A stretch of 64,000 nucleotides of DNA from JBLEFH01 sp047345645. GTDB taxonomy: Bacteria > Pseudomonadota > Alphaproteobacteria > Rhodobacterales > Rhodobacteraceae. The stretch's first letter is position 1. The number at the start of each line of letters is the position of its first letter. Below the pieces are notes generated by a model. It was not told where the DNA came from and made no database searches. It saw only the letters and a program-made list of their open reading frames with translations. Location: NCBI GenBank assembly GCA_047345645.1, contig JBLEFH010000002.1, one strand, 5' to 3'. The position numbers and the translations under genes were made by a program. Below are positions 8,282 to 16,937 of the stretch, in pieces.

Positions 8282-8962
8282 ATGGATATTTCGCGCAAAG
8301 TGACGGCATGGGCGGCATCGGGCATTTGGCTCTTTTGCGCCGGAACGGCGCTGGCGCAGAGCGAGTCCGTGGAGGCCCGGTTACAGGCGCTGGAAATCCG
8401 CGGCGTGGCGGAGCTGAATGCGCTGACCTCTCTTGAAAACGACATTATGGCGCTCCCCGAAGGCGAAGAGCGCGCGGCTTTGGCGGCGCGGTTCGAGGCG
8501 CTCGAAGGGGCGGCGTTCGCGTCGATCACACCGCGCCCGCGTCCCGCGACGATAGAAGAGGGCAGCGTCAGCGAGGAAGATCTGCCGGACGAGACGGCGC
8601 TTCTGGAACGTGCGCTGGCGTCTTACGAGAGCGGCGACACGGCGCAGGCAGCGGCGCGGCTCACGGCTTTCCGCGCGGCCTATCCCGAAAGCGCCGCCTA
8701 TGGTGAAGCCAGCTATTATCTTGGTCTTGCAGAAAAATCGCGGGGCCGCACCCGCGAGGCTGCACAGGCGTTTCTAGATTATCTGACCGCCAGCCCGCAG
8801 GGTGACCGCGCGCCCGAAGCGACGCTGGAGCTTGGCAATGCGCTGGCCGGGATCGGCAAGAACGAGGCGGCTTGCGCCAGTTTCAACGCGCTCCGCAACC
8901 GGTTTGCGGAGGCCCCCGAAGCGCAGGCTGCTGCGGCATTGCAGTCCGAACTGGGCTGCTGA
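8282..8962 (+). CDS. cpoB: CpoB/YbgF-like periplasmic TPR protein
   Basis: A 226-residue exported protein. Residues 1-23 form a signal peptide ending TALAQ. A short N-terminal segment (SVEARLQALE...) is followed by TPR-like helices (LLERALASYESGDTAQAAARL, YYLGLAEKSRGRTREAAQAFLDYL) and an ending LGNALAGIGKNEAACASFNALRNRF that is characteristic of YbgF. CpoB coordinates peptidoglycan synthesis with Tol-driven outer-membrane constriction. ATG 8282 is chosen over the upstream GTG 8237 because GGGGAG at 8271-8276 precedes it and the signal peptide begins there. It follows tolA directly, whereas tolB and pal usually intervene. It overlaps tilS by one base. Confidence 0.85.
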   Translation: MDISRKVTAWAASGIWLFCAGTALAQSESVEARLQALEIRGVAELNALTSLENDIMALPEGEERAALAARFEALEGAAFASITPRPRPATIEEGSVSEEDLPDETALLERALASYESGDTAQAAARLTAFRAAYPESAAYGEASYYLGLAEKSRGRTREAAQAFLDYLTASPQGDRAPEATLELGNALAGIGKNEAACASFNALRNRFAEAPEAQAAAALQSELGC

Positions 8963-10143
8963 TGCTCGCCCGCGCGGCGCTTGAGCCGCGCCCGGAGGGG
9001 CCGCTGGGGGTGGCCGTCTCTGGTGGCGGCGACTCGATGGCGCTGCTCGATCTGCTTCTCTCTGAAAACATTGCTGTTGAGGTCGCGACCGTCGATCACG
9101 GGCTGCGGCCCGAGTCGGCGGCGGAGGCCGCGATGGTCGCGCGGTTTTGCGCCGCGCGCGGTGTGCCGCATGAGACGCTCTATTGGACGTGGGACGGGCA
9201 GGGCAATCTTGCCGCTGCTGCGCGCGATGGCCGCCGGGCCGCGCTGGCCGCATGGGCCAAGGCGCGCGGGATCAAGGCGATTGCGCTTGGCCATACGGCG
9301 GAGGATCAGGCGGAGACACTGCTGATGAACCTCGCGCGCGGCTCCGGGGTGGACGGGCTGGCGGCGATGCCGCCGCGGCTCAAGCGGGATGGGTTGCTCT
9401 GGCTGCGTCCGCTCCTCGGTGCGCGGCGGGCGGAGTTACGCACTTATCTGCAAAGCAAAAACATCACTTGGGCGGATGATCCGGGTAATGACGATCCGGG
9501 GCAACGGCGCATCCAGACTCGGCAGGCGATTGCGGCGCTCGATCTTGATGTGCCGCGCCTCGCGCGCACGGCGGCGCGGATGGCTGGCGCGCGCGAGAGC
9601 CTGATCTGGGCCGAGGCGGAACTGGCGGCGCGGACCCTCACGCAGCATCCTTTCGGCACGATTACGCTGGACCGCCAAGGGCTTAACGCCGCGCCGCGCG
9701 ATCTGCGGCAGCGTCTGGTCGCGAGGGTCTTGCGCCATATCAGCGGCGCGGCTTATCGTCCGCGGCTGGAGGATCTGGGCCGGGTGCTTTCGGGTGAGAC
9801 CCGGCAGACTCTGGGCGGCGTGGTGATTACGCACCGTCCCGAAACCCTCGCCTTTGACCGCGAATTTGCCCATGTGCCGGACCCCGTTCCCGCCGAGACC
9901 GGCGCGATCTGGGATGGCCGCTGGCAGTATCTTGGCCCCACCCGGCCCGGCCAACATCTTGCCGCGCTTGGCGAATCCGGCCTCAAGGCGCTCCCGGACT
10001 GGCGGGAAAGCGGCGCGAGTCGAATCGCATTGCTGTCCGCGCCCGGTTTGTGGGATACTATAACCCTTGTCGCGGGGCCGATGCCCGCGGCGGAGGCCGA
10101 AGAGGGGATTTTCCGCGTGATCTCCCCGGAAATTCATCCCTGA
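8962..10143 (+). CDS. tilS: tRNA(Ile)-lysidine synthase TilS
   Basis: TilS attaches lysine to C34 of the CAU-anticodon tRNA-Ile so that it reads AUA. The 393-residue protein has the N-type ATP pyrophosphatase PP-loop SGGGDS at about residues 20-25. VDHGLRPES and GHTAEDQAETLLMNLARGSG follow, all TilS hallmarks, with a C-terminal region of lower conservation. The ATG at 8962 overlaps the cpoB TGA (TGATG), so I reject the longer upstream frame that runs inside cpoB. The tol-cpoB-tilS-ftsH order is common in Rhodobacteraceae. Confidence 0.93.
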   Translation: MLARAALEPRPEGPLGVAVSGGGDSMALLDLLLSENIAVEVATVDHGLRPESAAEAAMVARFCAARGVPHETLYWTWDGQGNLAAAARDGRRAALAAWAKARGIKAIALGHTAEDQAETLLMNLARGSGVDGLAAMPPRLKRDGLLWLRPLLGARRAELRTYLQSKNITWADDPGNDDPGQRRIQTRQAIAALDLDVPRLARTAARMAGARESLIWAEAELAARTLTQHPFGTITLDRQGLNAAPRDLRQRLVARVLRHISGAAYRPRLEDLGRVLSGETRQTLGGVVITHRPETLAFDREFAHVPDPVPAETGAIWDGRWQYLGPTRPGQHLAALGESGLKALPDWRESGASRIALLSAPGLWDTITLVAGPMPAAEAEEGIFRVISPEIHP

Positions 10144-10243
10144 CACGGGCGATCGCAATTGAAACCCCCGCGTCAGGTCATATGTTAGGCCCGTATCAAG
10201 ATTTGTGGCGCTAAGAGGCGTCAGAGTGAAGGGAGCGCGCCCA

Positions 10244-12166
10244 ATGGGGAATGCCAAGAATTTTGCCTTCTGGGCGGTTTTGATCCTGATGGCGGTGGCG
10301 CTGTTCAGCCTGTTTGATGGCAACAGCAACGCGACCAACGCCCGCGACATCTCCTATTCCGACTTCATGGAGCAGGTCGATAATGGGGAAGTGCGCGAGG
10401 TCACGCTGGATGGCGAGAAGGTGTATTTCCGCACCGAGGGCAACACCGCTTATCGCACGATCCGCCCGCGCGAGGCGGACATCACGGGCGAGCTGCGCGA
10501 CAAGGGTGTTGCGATCAACGTGAACCCGCAGGAGCAATCGGGCTTTATGGCGACTCTGTCGCTCTGGCTGCCGTTCCTGCTGCTGATCGGTGTGTGGATT
10601 TTCTTCATGAACCGGATGCAGGGTGGCGGACGCGGCGGCGCCATGGGCTTTGGCAAGTCGAAAGCCAAGCTGCTGACCGAGAAACATGGCCGCGTCACCT
10701 TTGACGATGTGGCGGGGATCGACGAGGCGAAGGACGAGCTGCAAGAGATCGTCGAATTCCTCAAAGACCCGCAGAAATTTGGCCGTCTGGGCGGCAAGAT
10801 CCCCAAAGGCGCGCTGCTGGTCGGCCCTCCGGGCACGGGTAAAACGCTGCTCGCCCGCGCGATTGCGGGGGAGGCGGGCGTGCCGTTCTTCACCATTTCA
10901 GGTTCCGATTTCGTGGAAATGTTTGTCGGTGTGGGTGCGAGCCGTGTCCGCGACATGTTCGAGCAGGCCAAGAAAAACGCGCCCTGTATCGTCTTTATTG
11001 ATGAGATCGATGCTGTGGGCCGTCACCGGGGTGCCGGTTATGGCGGCGGCAATGACGAGCGCGAGCAGACGCTGAACCAACTGCTGGTCGAGATGGACGG
11101 GTTTGAGGCGAATGAGGGCGTGATCCTTCTCGCTGCCACCAACCGCCCGGACGTTCTCGACCCGGCGCTGCTGCGTCCCGGCCGGTTCGACCGTCAGGTG
11201 CAGGTGCCGAACCCCGATATCAAGGGCCGCCAGCGGATCCTCGAAGTCCATGCGCGCAAGACGCCGCTCGGCCCCGATGTGGACCTGCGCATCATCGCGC
11301 GCGGCACGCCGGGTTTCTCGGGTGCGGATCTCGCCAACCTCGTGAACGAGGCGGCGCTGATGGCCGCGCGGTCGGGCAAGCGCTTCGTCACCATGGAAGA
11401 TTTCGAGAACGCCAAGGACAAGGTCATGATGGGGGCCGAACGCCGCTCCATGGTCATGACCGAGGACGAGAAAAAGCTGACGGCCTATCACGAGGCGGGC
11501 CATGCGATTGTCGGCCTCAACGTGCCGCAACATGACCCGATCCACAAAGCGACGATCATCCCGCGCGGCCGTGCGCTTGGTCTCGTGCTGTCGCTGCCGG
11601 AGCGTGACCAGCTTTCGGTGACGCTGACGAAATACAAATCCAAGATCGCGATGGCCATGGGTGGCCGCGTGGCCGAGGAGCTGATTTTCGGCCCGGAAAA
11701 CATCACGTCGGGCGCGTCTTCGGACATCCAGCAGGTGACGAAAATCGCCCGCGCCATGGTCACGCAGTTCGGCTATTCGGACAAGCTCGGCTATATCAAC
11801 TATTCCGATGAGCAGCAGAGCTATCTCGGCCCGCAAGGCGGCATGACCACCGCGAGTCAGGATACGCAGCAGATCATCGACGAAGAGGTCCGCAAGCTGG
11901 TCGATGAGGGCTATGAGCGCGCGAAAAACATCCTGACCGAGAAAAAGGATGATCTGGAACGTCTCGCGCAGGGGCTTCTGGAATATGAGACCCTGACCGG
12001 TGCCGAGATCACCCGCGTCATCAATGGCGAGCCGCCGCGCCCCGGACCGGGCGAGGAAGACGACAGCAGCGGGTCCTCGGGCAGCGGCATTCCCACGGTG
12101 CCGAAAACCGGGAAACGCAAGGATAGCGGCGGCGAGGGGGATCTGACCCCGCAGCCGACTGGCTAA
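10244..12166 (+). CDS. ftsH: ATP-dependent zinc metalloprotease FtsH
   Basis: FtsH is the membrane-bound AAA+ protease that degrades misfolded membrane proteins and regulatory proteins such as LpxC and RpoH. The 640-residue protein has two membrane helices (about 8-24 and 105-123) flanking a periplasmic domain. Walker A is GPPGTGKT (194-201), Walker B IVFIDEID (249-256), and an SRH region with RPGRFDRQV precedes the zinc motif HEAGH (416-420). The C-terminal tail is Gly/Ser/Pro-rich. ATG 10244 is preceded by GAAGGGAG seven bases upstream. A strong terminator follows the stop. Confidence 0.97.
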   Translation: MGNAKNFAFWAVLILMAVALFSLFDGNSNATNARDISYSDFMEQVDNGEVREVTLDGEKVYFRTEGNTAYRTIRPREADITGELRDKGVAINVNPQEQSGFMATLSLWLPFLLLIGVWIFFMNRMQGGGRGGAMGFGKSKAKLLTEKHGRVTFDDVAGIDEAKDELQEIVEFLKDPQKFGRLGGKIPKGALLVGPPGTGKTLLARAIAGEAGVPFFTISGSDFVEMFVGVGASRVRDMFEQAKKNAPCIVFIDEIDAVGRHRGAGYGGGNDEREQTLNQLLVEMDGFEANEGVILLAATNRPDVLDPALLRPGRFDRQVQVPNPDIKGRQRILEVHARKTPLGPDVDLRIIARGTPGFSGADLANLVNEAALMAARSGKRFVTMEDFENAKDKVMMGAERRSMVMTEDEKKLTAYHEAGHAIVGLNVPQHDPIHKATIIPRGRALGLVLSLPERDQLSVTLTKYKSKIAMAMGGRVAEELIFGPENITSGASSDIQQVTKIARAMVTQFGYSDKLGYINYSDEQQSYLGPQGGMTTASQDTQQIIDEEVRKLVDEGYERAKNILTEKKDDLERLAQGLLEYETLTGAEITRVINGEPPRPGPGEEDDSSGSSGSGIPTVPKTGKRKDSGGEGDLTPQPTG

Positions 12167-12170
12167 CCCC

Positions 12171-12205
12171 AAAACCGCCGGCCTCATCCGCCGGCGGTTT
12201 TCTTT
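12171..12205 (+). terminator. Rho-independent terminator after ftsH
   Basis: A perfect 12-bp stem (12171-12182 with 12190-12201) with a 7-base loop is followed by TTTCTTTT, five bases after the ftsH stop. The GC-core stem with A and T flanks could also work on the opposite strand, but only ftsH ends here. Confidence 0.85.
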
Positions 12206-12277
12206 TGCGGTTTTGCCCGCGCGCGCTCTTGCGCCCCGCCTCCCCATGGGTATGAAGGGGCAGCATTTGGAGGGACC

Positions 12278-13153
12278 ATGGCCAAGATCATCGACGGGCG
12301 CGCCCATGCGAAAAAGCTCAAAGCGCAGGTGAAAGATGCGGTGGACCAGCTCCGCGAAATCCACGGGCTGACGCCGGGTCTTGCGGTGGTTCTGGTCGGC
12401 GATGATCCGGCGAGCAGCGTTTACGTCAAATCCAAGGAAAAAGCGGCCAAGGCGGCGGGCATTGCCGGCTCTACCCATATCCTGCCCGCGAGCGCCAGCC
12501 GCGAGGAATTGCTGGGCCTCATTGACAAGCTGAACACGGACCCGGCGGTGCATGGCATCCTCGTCCAGCTTCCGCTGCCGTCCCATCTCGATGAAACCGA
12601 GATCATCAACGCGATCGCCGTGAAAAAGGATGTGGACGGGTTTCATATCGACAATGCCGGGCGGCTCGCGACGGGCCAGCAGGCGCTGATCCCCTGCACG
12701 CCGCTGGGTTGCCTCAAGATGCTGAAGGCGGAGATCGGCAATCTGTCCGGCCTTCATGCGGTGGTGATCGGGCGCTCCAACATCGTCGGCAAACCCATGG
12801 CGCAGCTTCTCCTGCGCGAGAATTGCACTGTGACCATCGCCCATTCCCGCACCCGCGATCTGCCGGAGGTCTGCCGGGGCGCGGATATTCTCGTCGCCGC
12901 CGTGGGCCAGCCCGGCATGGTGAAGGGCGATTGGGTCAAAGAGGGCGCGACGGTGATTGACGTCGGCATCAACCGGGGCGGCGACCGGCTCGTCGGCGAT
13001 GTCGATTTCGACGATGTGGAGCCGAAAGCGGGCGCGATCACCCCGGTTCCGGGCGGGGTCGGGCCGATGACGATCGCCTGCCTTCTGTCGAACACGGTGA
13101 CGGCGGCCTGCCGCAGCGCGGGCTATTCCAACCCGCTCCAGCGCCAGAGTTAA
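12278..13153 (+). CDS. folD: Bifunctional methylenetetrahydrofolate dehydrogenase/cyclohydrolase FolD
   Basis: FolD interconverts 5,10-methylene-, methenyl- and 10-formyl-THF in one-carbon metabolism. The 291-residue protein shows the catalytic SSVYVKSKEKA segment (Tyr and Lys). It also has HGILVQLPLP, PCTPLGCLKML, the NADP-binding GRSNIVGKPMAQLL and the C-terminal PVPGGVGPMTIACLL. The start ATG 12278 is preceded by GGAGGG. It stands alone between two hairpins and is monocistronic by spacing. Confidence 0.96.
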   Translation: MAKIIDGRAHAKKLKAQVKDAVDQLREIHGLTPGLAVVLVGDDPASSVYVKSKEKAAKAAGIAGSTHILPASASREELLGLIDKLNTDPAVHGILVQLPLPSHLDETEIINAIAVKKDVDGFHIDNAGRLATGQQALIPCTPLGCLKMLKAEIGNLSGLHAVVIGRSNIVGKPMAQLLLRENCTVTIAHSRTRDLPEVCRGADILVAAVGQPGMVKGDWVKEGATVIDVGINRGGDRLVGDVDFDDVEPKAGAITPVPGGVGPMTIACLLSNTVTAACRSAGYSNPLQRQS

Positions 13154-13174
13154 ACCCGTTTAAACGCGCAAAGA

Positions 13175-13205
13175 GGCTCCGCATAACATCTGGTTATGCG
13201 GCGCC
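13175..13205 (+). terminator. Hairpin downstream of folD
   Basis: A stem of AGGC-t-CCGCATAAC paired with GTTATGCGG-c-GCCT around a 5-base loop (13188-13192) has one mismatch. It lacks a run of T longer than three, so it is a weak terminator or an mRNA-stabilising hairpin for folD. Confidence 0.5.
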
Positions 13206-13279
13206 TTCGCTTGTTTATGGTTAAGCAAGAATCTTTCACATCCCCCACCTCCAAACCGCTTTAAGTGACGCGTCGGCGC

Positions 13280-13309
13280 TTGACAGTTTTTGTGCAGCGC
13301 CGCAGTTTA
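13280..13309 (+). promoter_or_regulatory. Possible sigma-70-type promoter for scoAB
   Basis: TTGACA at 13280-13285 is a perfect -35 hexamer, followed after about 18 bases by a poor -10 (AGTTTA). It lies about 40 bases before the scoA start, in a 195-base gap with no gene. The -10 is weak, so this is tentative. Confidence 0.35.
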
Positions 13310-13348
13310 ACGGCGATGACGGGGCGTCACCCCGGATGAGGAGGAAAT

Positions 13349-14044
13349 ATGAAAAAGGTCTATGACAACGCCGCGTCGGCGCTCGACGGGCTGCTTTTTG
13401 ACGGCATGTTGATTGCCGCGGGCGGCTTCGGTCTCTGCGGCATTCCGGAAAACACCATCGCGGCGATCCGCGACTCGGGTGTGAAGGATCTGACCATTGC
13501 GTCGAACAATTGCGGTGTGGACGGCTTCGGCCTCGGCATCCTGCTCGACACCAAGCAGATCAGCAAAATGATGTCCTCCTATGTGGGCGAGAATGACGAG
13601 TTCATGCGTCAATATCTCTCCGGCGAGCTTGAGATCGAGTTCAACCCGCAAGGCACTCTGGCCGAGCGGATGCGCGCTGGCGGCGCGGGCATCCCGGCCT
13701 TCTACACCGCGACGGGTGTGGGCACGCAGATCGCCGAGGGCAAGGAAGAGCGCGAATTCGACGGCAAGACCTATATCATGGAAAAGGGCATTTTCGCCGA
13801 TCTCTCCATCATCAAGGGTTGGAAAGCCGATGAAGCCGGGAACCTGATGTTCCGCAAGACCGCGCGCAACTTCAACCCGGATGTGGCGATGTGCGGCAAG
13901 GTCTGCGTGGCCGAGGTCGAGGAAATCGTGCCGGTGGGCGAGTTGGACCCGGACCAGATCCATCTGCCCGGAATTTTCGTGAACCGTCTCATTAAGGGCG
14001 AGTTCGAGAAGCGCATCGAAAAACGCACGCTGCGGGAGGAATAA
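13349..14044 (+). CDS. scoA: Succinyl-CoA:3-ketoacid CoA transferase subunit A
   Basis: A 231-residue alpha subunit of the family I CoA transferase that activates acetoacetate with succinyl-CoA. GGFGLCGIPENTIAAI near residue 25 is the oxyanion/CoA-binding glycine-rich segment, and VGENDEFMRQYLSGELEIEFNPQGTLAERMRAGGAGIPAFYT matches the family core. A GAGGAGG ribosome site precedes ATG 13349. scoB follows two bases after the stop. The pair probably serves ketone body or polyhydroxybutyrate turnover, consistent with the phaC and atoE genes elsewhere in the window. Confidence 0.93.
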   Translation: MKKVYDNAASALDGLLFDGMLIAAGGFGLCGIPENTIAAIRDSGVKDLTIASNNCGVDGFGLGILLDTKQISKMMSSYVGENDEFMRQYLSGELEIEFNPQGTLAERMRAGGAGIPAFYTATGVGTQIAEGKEEREFDGKTYIMEKGIFADLSIIKGWKADEAGNLMFRKTARNFNPDVAMCGKVCVAEVEEIVPVGELDPDQIHLPGIFVNRLIKGEFEKRIEKRTLREE

Positions 14045-14046
14045 TC

Positions 14047-14676
14047 ATGGCTTGGGACAGAAATCAGATGGCCGCCCGTGCGGCGCAGGAACTTGAAGAC
14101 GGCATGTATGTGAACCTCGGCATCGGCATCCCGACGCTGGTGGCAAACTACATCCCGGACGGTGTCGATGTGACGCTGCAATCGGAGAACGGCATGCTCG
14201 GCATGGGCCCCTTCCCGACGGAAGAGACGGTGGACCCCGATCTCATCAATGCCGGGAAACAGACGATCACCGAGCTGAACCGGTCGAGCTATTTCTCCTC
14301 CTCCACCAGCTTTGCGATGATCCGCGGCGGGCATATCAACCTCGCGATCCTGGGCGCGATGGAGGTGGCCGAGAATGGCGATCTCGCGAACTGGATGATC
14401 CCGAAAAAGCTCGTCAAAGGCATGGGCGGCGCGATGGATCTCGTGGCCGGGGTGCAGCGCGTGGTGGTCGTGATGGATCACGCCAATAAGCATGGCGAGA
14501 GCAAGCTTCTGAAAGAATGCACCCTGCCGCTGACCGGCACGGGCGTTGTGAACCGGATCATTACCAATCTCGGCGTCTTTGACGTGGTCGAGGGCGGTCT
14601 GAAGATCGTGGAACTCGCCGATGGGGTGGAGGAATCCGAGGTCCGCGAAAAGACCGAAGCGACGCTGGTGAACTGA
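14047..14676 (+). CDS. scoB: Succinyl-CoA:3-ketoacid CoA transferase subunit B
   Basis: The 209-residue beta subunit holds the catalytic glutamate: Glu47 in the QSENGMLGMGPFP motif forms the covalent enzyme-CoA thioester. VNLGIGIPTLVANYIP precedes it, and the KGMGGAMDLVAGVQRVVVVM segment is typical of ScoB/AtoA/PcaJ. Adipate- or acetate-specific relatives share the motif, so substrate specificity rests on similarity of the A subunit to ScoA. It is translationally close-coupled to scoA and ends at a strong terminator. Confidence 0.93.
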   Translation: MAWDRNQMAARAAQELEDGMYVNLGIGIPTLVANYIPDGVDVTLQSENGMLGMGPFPTEETVDPDLINAGKQTITELNRSSYFSSSTSFAMIRGGHINLAILGAMEVAENGDLANWMIPKKLVKGMGGAMDLVAGVQRVVVVMDHANKHGESKLLKECTLPLTGTGVVNRIITNLGVFDVVEGGLKIVELADGVEESEVREKTEATLVN

Positions 14677-14700
14677 GCTAGCCGCAGGGAAAATTAGGAA

Positions 14701-14730
14701 AAGCGCCGGACGGTATCCGGCGCTTTTTTC
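14701..14730 (+). terminator. Rho-independent terminator after scoB
   Basis: A perfect 10-bp stem (14701-14710 with 14716-14725) with a 5-base loop runs into a T tract, 25 bases after the scoB stop. It separates scoAB from the next gene. Confidence 0.88.
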
Positions 14731-14834
14731 GTTTGTTTTGAGCATCGTCTTGCCGAAACTCAGAAAGTGTAAACTTTTTCGTGTCGAAAGTGTTAACATC
14801 CATGCCGACAGTGGGAGATGAGGAGGATGTCACG

Positions 14835-15404
14835 ATGAGCGACGACAAGACGGGCGCGCCATTTCCGGGGGAAAAGGGTCCGGGCGAGATAGAGACGGAG
14901 CCGCAGGACAAGAGCAATGGCGGGCGCAGCTATGGTCCCGGCCATGAGGATGCGGTGCGGGGCGAAAATCTCGCGGCGGATGAGGAGAGTTACGAGCCGA
15001 AGGACGAGGAGGCCACGCAGGGGCGCGGTCATACGCCGGGCCATCCCTATGAGGCCGATGCGCGACCCGGCATGTTCGCCGCCGGGATGCAGAATGTGCG
15101 GCTGAATTATATCCTCGCGGCGCTTGGCGTGCTGGTTTGGCCGCTGGCGCTGATCGCCGGGATCATGGCGTTTCTTTTCCGCGAGAAGGCCGGGCATCCG
15201 GCGGAGTCGCATTATGTCTGGCAATTTCGCACCGTGGCCATCGCAGCCGTGGCGAGCCTCGTGATCCGGCTGGCGCTGCAAAGCTGGCTCGGCTGGATCG
15301 TCATGCTTGCGCTCGGGATCTGGTATCTGATGCGACTCTGGAAAGGCTGGCAGGCGCAGAGCCGGGGGGGCGGGGTGTCGACGCCGGAATCCTTCGGCGT
15401 CTGA
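14835..15404 (+). CDS. Small membrane protein, DUF4870/Tic20-like
   Basis: A 189-residue protein of unknown function. The first ~85 residues are hydrophilic, acidic and Gly/Glu/Asp-rich. Three hydrophobic helices follow: LNYILAALGVLVWPLALIAGIM, FRTVAIAAVASLVIRLAL, and WLGWIVMLALGIWYLMRLW. This helix pattern resembles DUF4870 (Tic20-like) proteins. ATG 14835 has an AGGAGGA site upstream; an in-frame ATG at 14781 lacks one. It converges on rimO, and a GGGGCGG/CCGCCCC hairpin at 15416-15438 lies between the two ends. Confidence 0.7.
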   Translation: MSDDKTGAPFPGEKGPGEIETEPQDKSNGGRSYGPGHEDAVRGENLAADEESYEPKDEEATQGRGHTPGHPYEADARPGMFAAGMQNVRLNYILAALGVLVWPLALIAGIMAFLFREKAGHPAESHYVWQFRTVAIAAVASLVIRLALQSWLGWIVMLALGIWYLMRLWKGWQAQSRGGGVSTPESFGV

Positions 15405-15415
15405 AGCGCCGAGTA

Positions 15416-15438
15416 GGGGCGGTTAAACCGGCCGCCCC
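15416..15438. terminator. Hairpin at the convergent rimO end
   Basis: GGGGCGG (15416-15422) pairs with CCGCCCC (15432-15438) across the rimO stop codon. It has no clear T tract on either strand, so terminator activity is uncertain. Confidence 0.35.
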
Positions 15439-16817
15439 CAAAGGTCGTATTCGCTGGCCTCATCCACCTCGACCGTGAGGATCTGGCCGGGGGCAAGCCC
15501 TTCGAAATTCTCATCAATGAAGAGATTGCCGTCGATCTCCGGCGCGTCCGCTTTCGTGCGGCACACCGCGCCTTCCTCATCGACGCTATCGACGATCACA
15601 TCGAGGCGCTGGCCGACCTTAGCCGCCAGCTTGGCCGCTGAAATCGCCTGACTTTTCTCCATGAACCGGGCGTAGCGCTCTTCCTTCACCTCATCCGGCA
15701 CATGATCCGGCAAATCATTGGCGCGGGCACCGTCCACATTCTCATATTTGAACGCGCCGACCCGGTCGAGTTGCGCCTCGTCGAGCCAGTCGAGAAGGTA
15801 GTTAAACTCTTCCTCCGTCTCGCCGGGATAGCCGACGATGAAGGTGGAGCGCAGGATGATGTCCGGGCAATCGCTCCGCCAGGCGTTGATTTCGTCCAGC
15901 GTCTTGGCGCTCGCCGCCGGGCGGGCCATGCGTTTCAGCACATCCGGGTGGGCGTGCTGGAAGGGAATGTCGAGATAGGGCAGCACCGCACCCTCGGCCA
16001 TCAGCGGAATGAGCTGGCGCACATGGGGGTAGGGGTAGACGTAATGGAGCCGCACCCAAGCCCCGAGTTTGCCAAGCTCGCGGGAAAGGTCCGTGAGATG
16101 CGTGCGCACCTCGCCGTCTTTCCACGGATGCAGATCATGTTTGCGGTCCACCCCGTAAGCGGAGCTGTCCTGCGAAATGACGAGCAGTTCCTGCACCCCG
16201 GCCTCGACCAGCTTTTCCGCCTCGCGCAGCACCGCATGGGCCGGGCGCGAGACGAGACGGCCACGCATATCCGGGATGATGCAGAATTTGCATTTGTGGT
16301 TACAGCCCTCGGAAATCTTGAGATAGGCGTAATGACGCGGCGTCAGTTTCACGCCGCTCGCGGGCAGCAGATCGACAAAGGGGTCGGGCATCGGCGGCAC
16401 CGCGCCATGGACCGCGTCGAGCACCTGCTCATATTGATGCGGGCCGGTGACGGCGAGAACCGAAGGGTGGGTGCCGCGGATATAGTCCTCTTCGGCCCCG
16501 AGGCAGCCGGTCACGATCACTTTGCCGTTGGCCGTCAGCGCCTCGCCAATCGCCTCAAGGCTCTCGGCCTTCGCACTGTCGAGAAACCCGCATGTGTTGA
16601 CGATCACCGCGTCCGCGCCGTCATAATCGGCGGAAATCGCATAGCCCTCGGCGCGTAGCCGCGTGAGGATCCGCTCACTGTCCACAAGGGCTTTGGGGCA
16701 GCCGAGCGAGACCATCCCGATGCGCGGCTGACCGGGGCGCGCGACCTCGTGAGGCATCTGCGTTCTGGCGAGGTCCGGGCGGAGTTCGGGCGGGTTTTGG
16801 CTGTGTTGCTGGCTCAT
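15423..16817 (-). CDS. rimO: Ribosomal protein S12 methylthiotransferase RimO
   Basis: RimO is a radical-SAM enzyme that adds a methylthio group to an aspartate of ribosomal protein S12. The 464-residue protein has an N-terminal UPF0004 domain with three cluster cysteines (Cys40 in SLGCPKALVD, Cys76 in NTCGFLD, Cys105 in TGCLGAEED). The radical-SAM CNHKCKFC motif is at 172-179, with a C-terminal TRAM domain ending EYDLWGRPV. SLGCPK and EYDLWG separate RimO from MiaB. About 30 extra hydrophilic residues precede the domain. It is divergent from livK over a 120-base shared promoter region. Confidence 0.96.
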   Translation of the reverse strand: MSQQHSQNPPELRPDLARTQMPHEVARPGQPRIGMVSLGCPKALVDSERILTRLRAEGYAISADYDGADAVIVNTCGFLDSAKAESLEAIGEALTANGKVIVTGCLGAEEDYIRGTHPSVLAVTGPHQYEQVLDAVHGAVPPMPDPFVDLLPASGVKLTPRHYAYLKISEGCNHKCKFCIIPDMRGRLVSRPAHAVLREAEKLVEAGVQELLVISQDSSAYGVDRKHDLHPWKDGEVRTHLTDLSRELGKLGAWVRLHYVYPYPHVRQLIPLMAEGAVLPYLDIPFQHAHPDVLKRMARPAASAKTLDEINAWRSDCPDIILRSTFIVGYPGETEEEFNYLLDWLDEAQLDRVGAFKYENVDGARANDLPDHVPDEVKEERYARFMEKSQAISAAKLAAKVGQRLDVIVDSVDEEGAVCRTKADAPEIDGNLFIDENFEGLAPGQILTVEVDEASEYDLWGRPV

Positions 16818-16937
16818 GGCAAACCTTTAATCCGGTTAAGGATGCGACGCTATCCCCATTGTCAAAACTTTTAACTATCGCTAGCCTGTTCCTATTCAGG
16901 CGGAATTCCGCCGATACGGACCTTTGGGAGGGTTGAA

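Noticed and set aside
10898..12844. Minus-strand 648-codon frame spanning ftsH and folD antisense
   Set aside because: Crosses the ftsH terminator and two clear genes, so cannot be a real gene.
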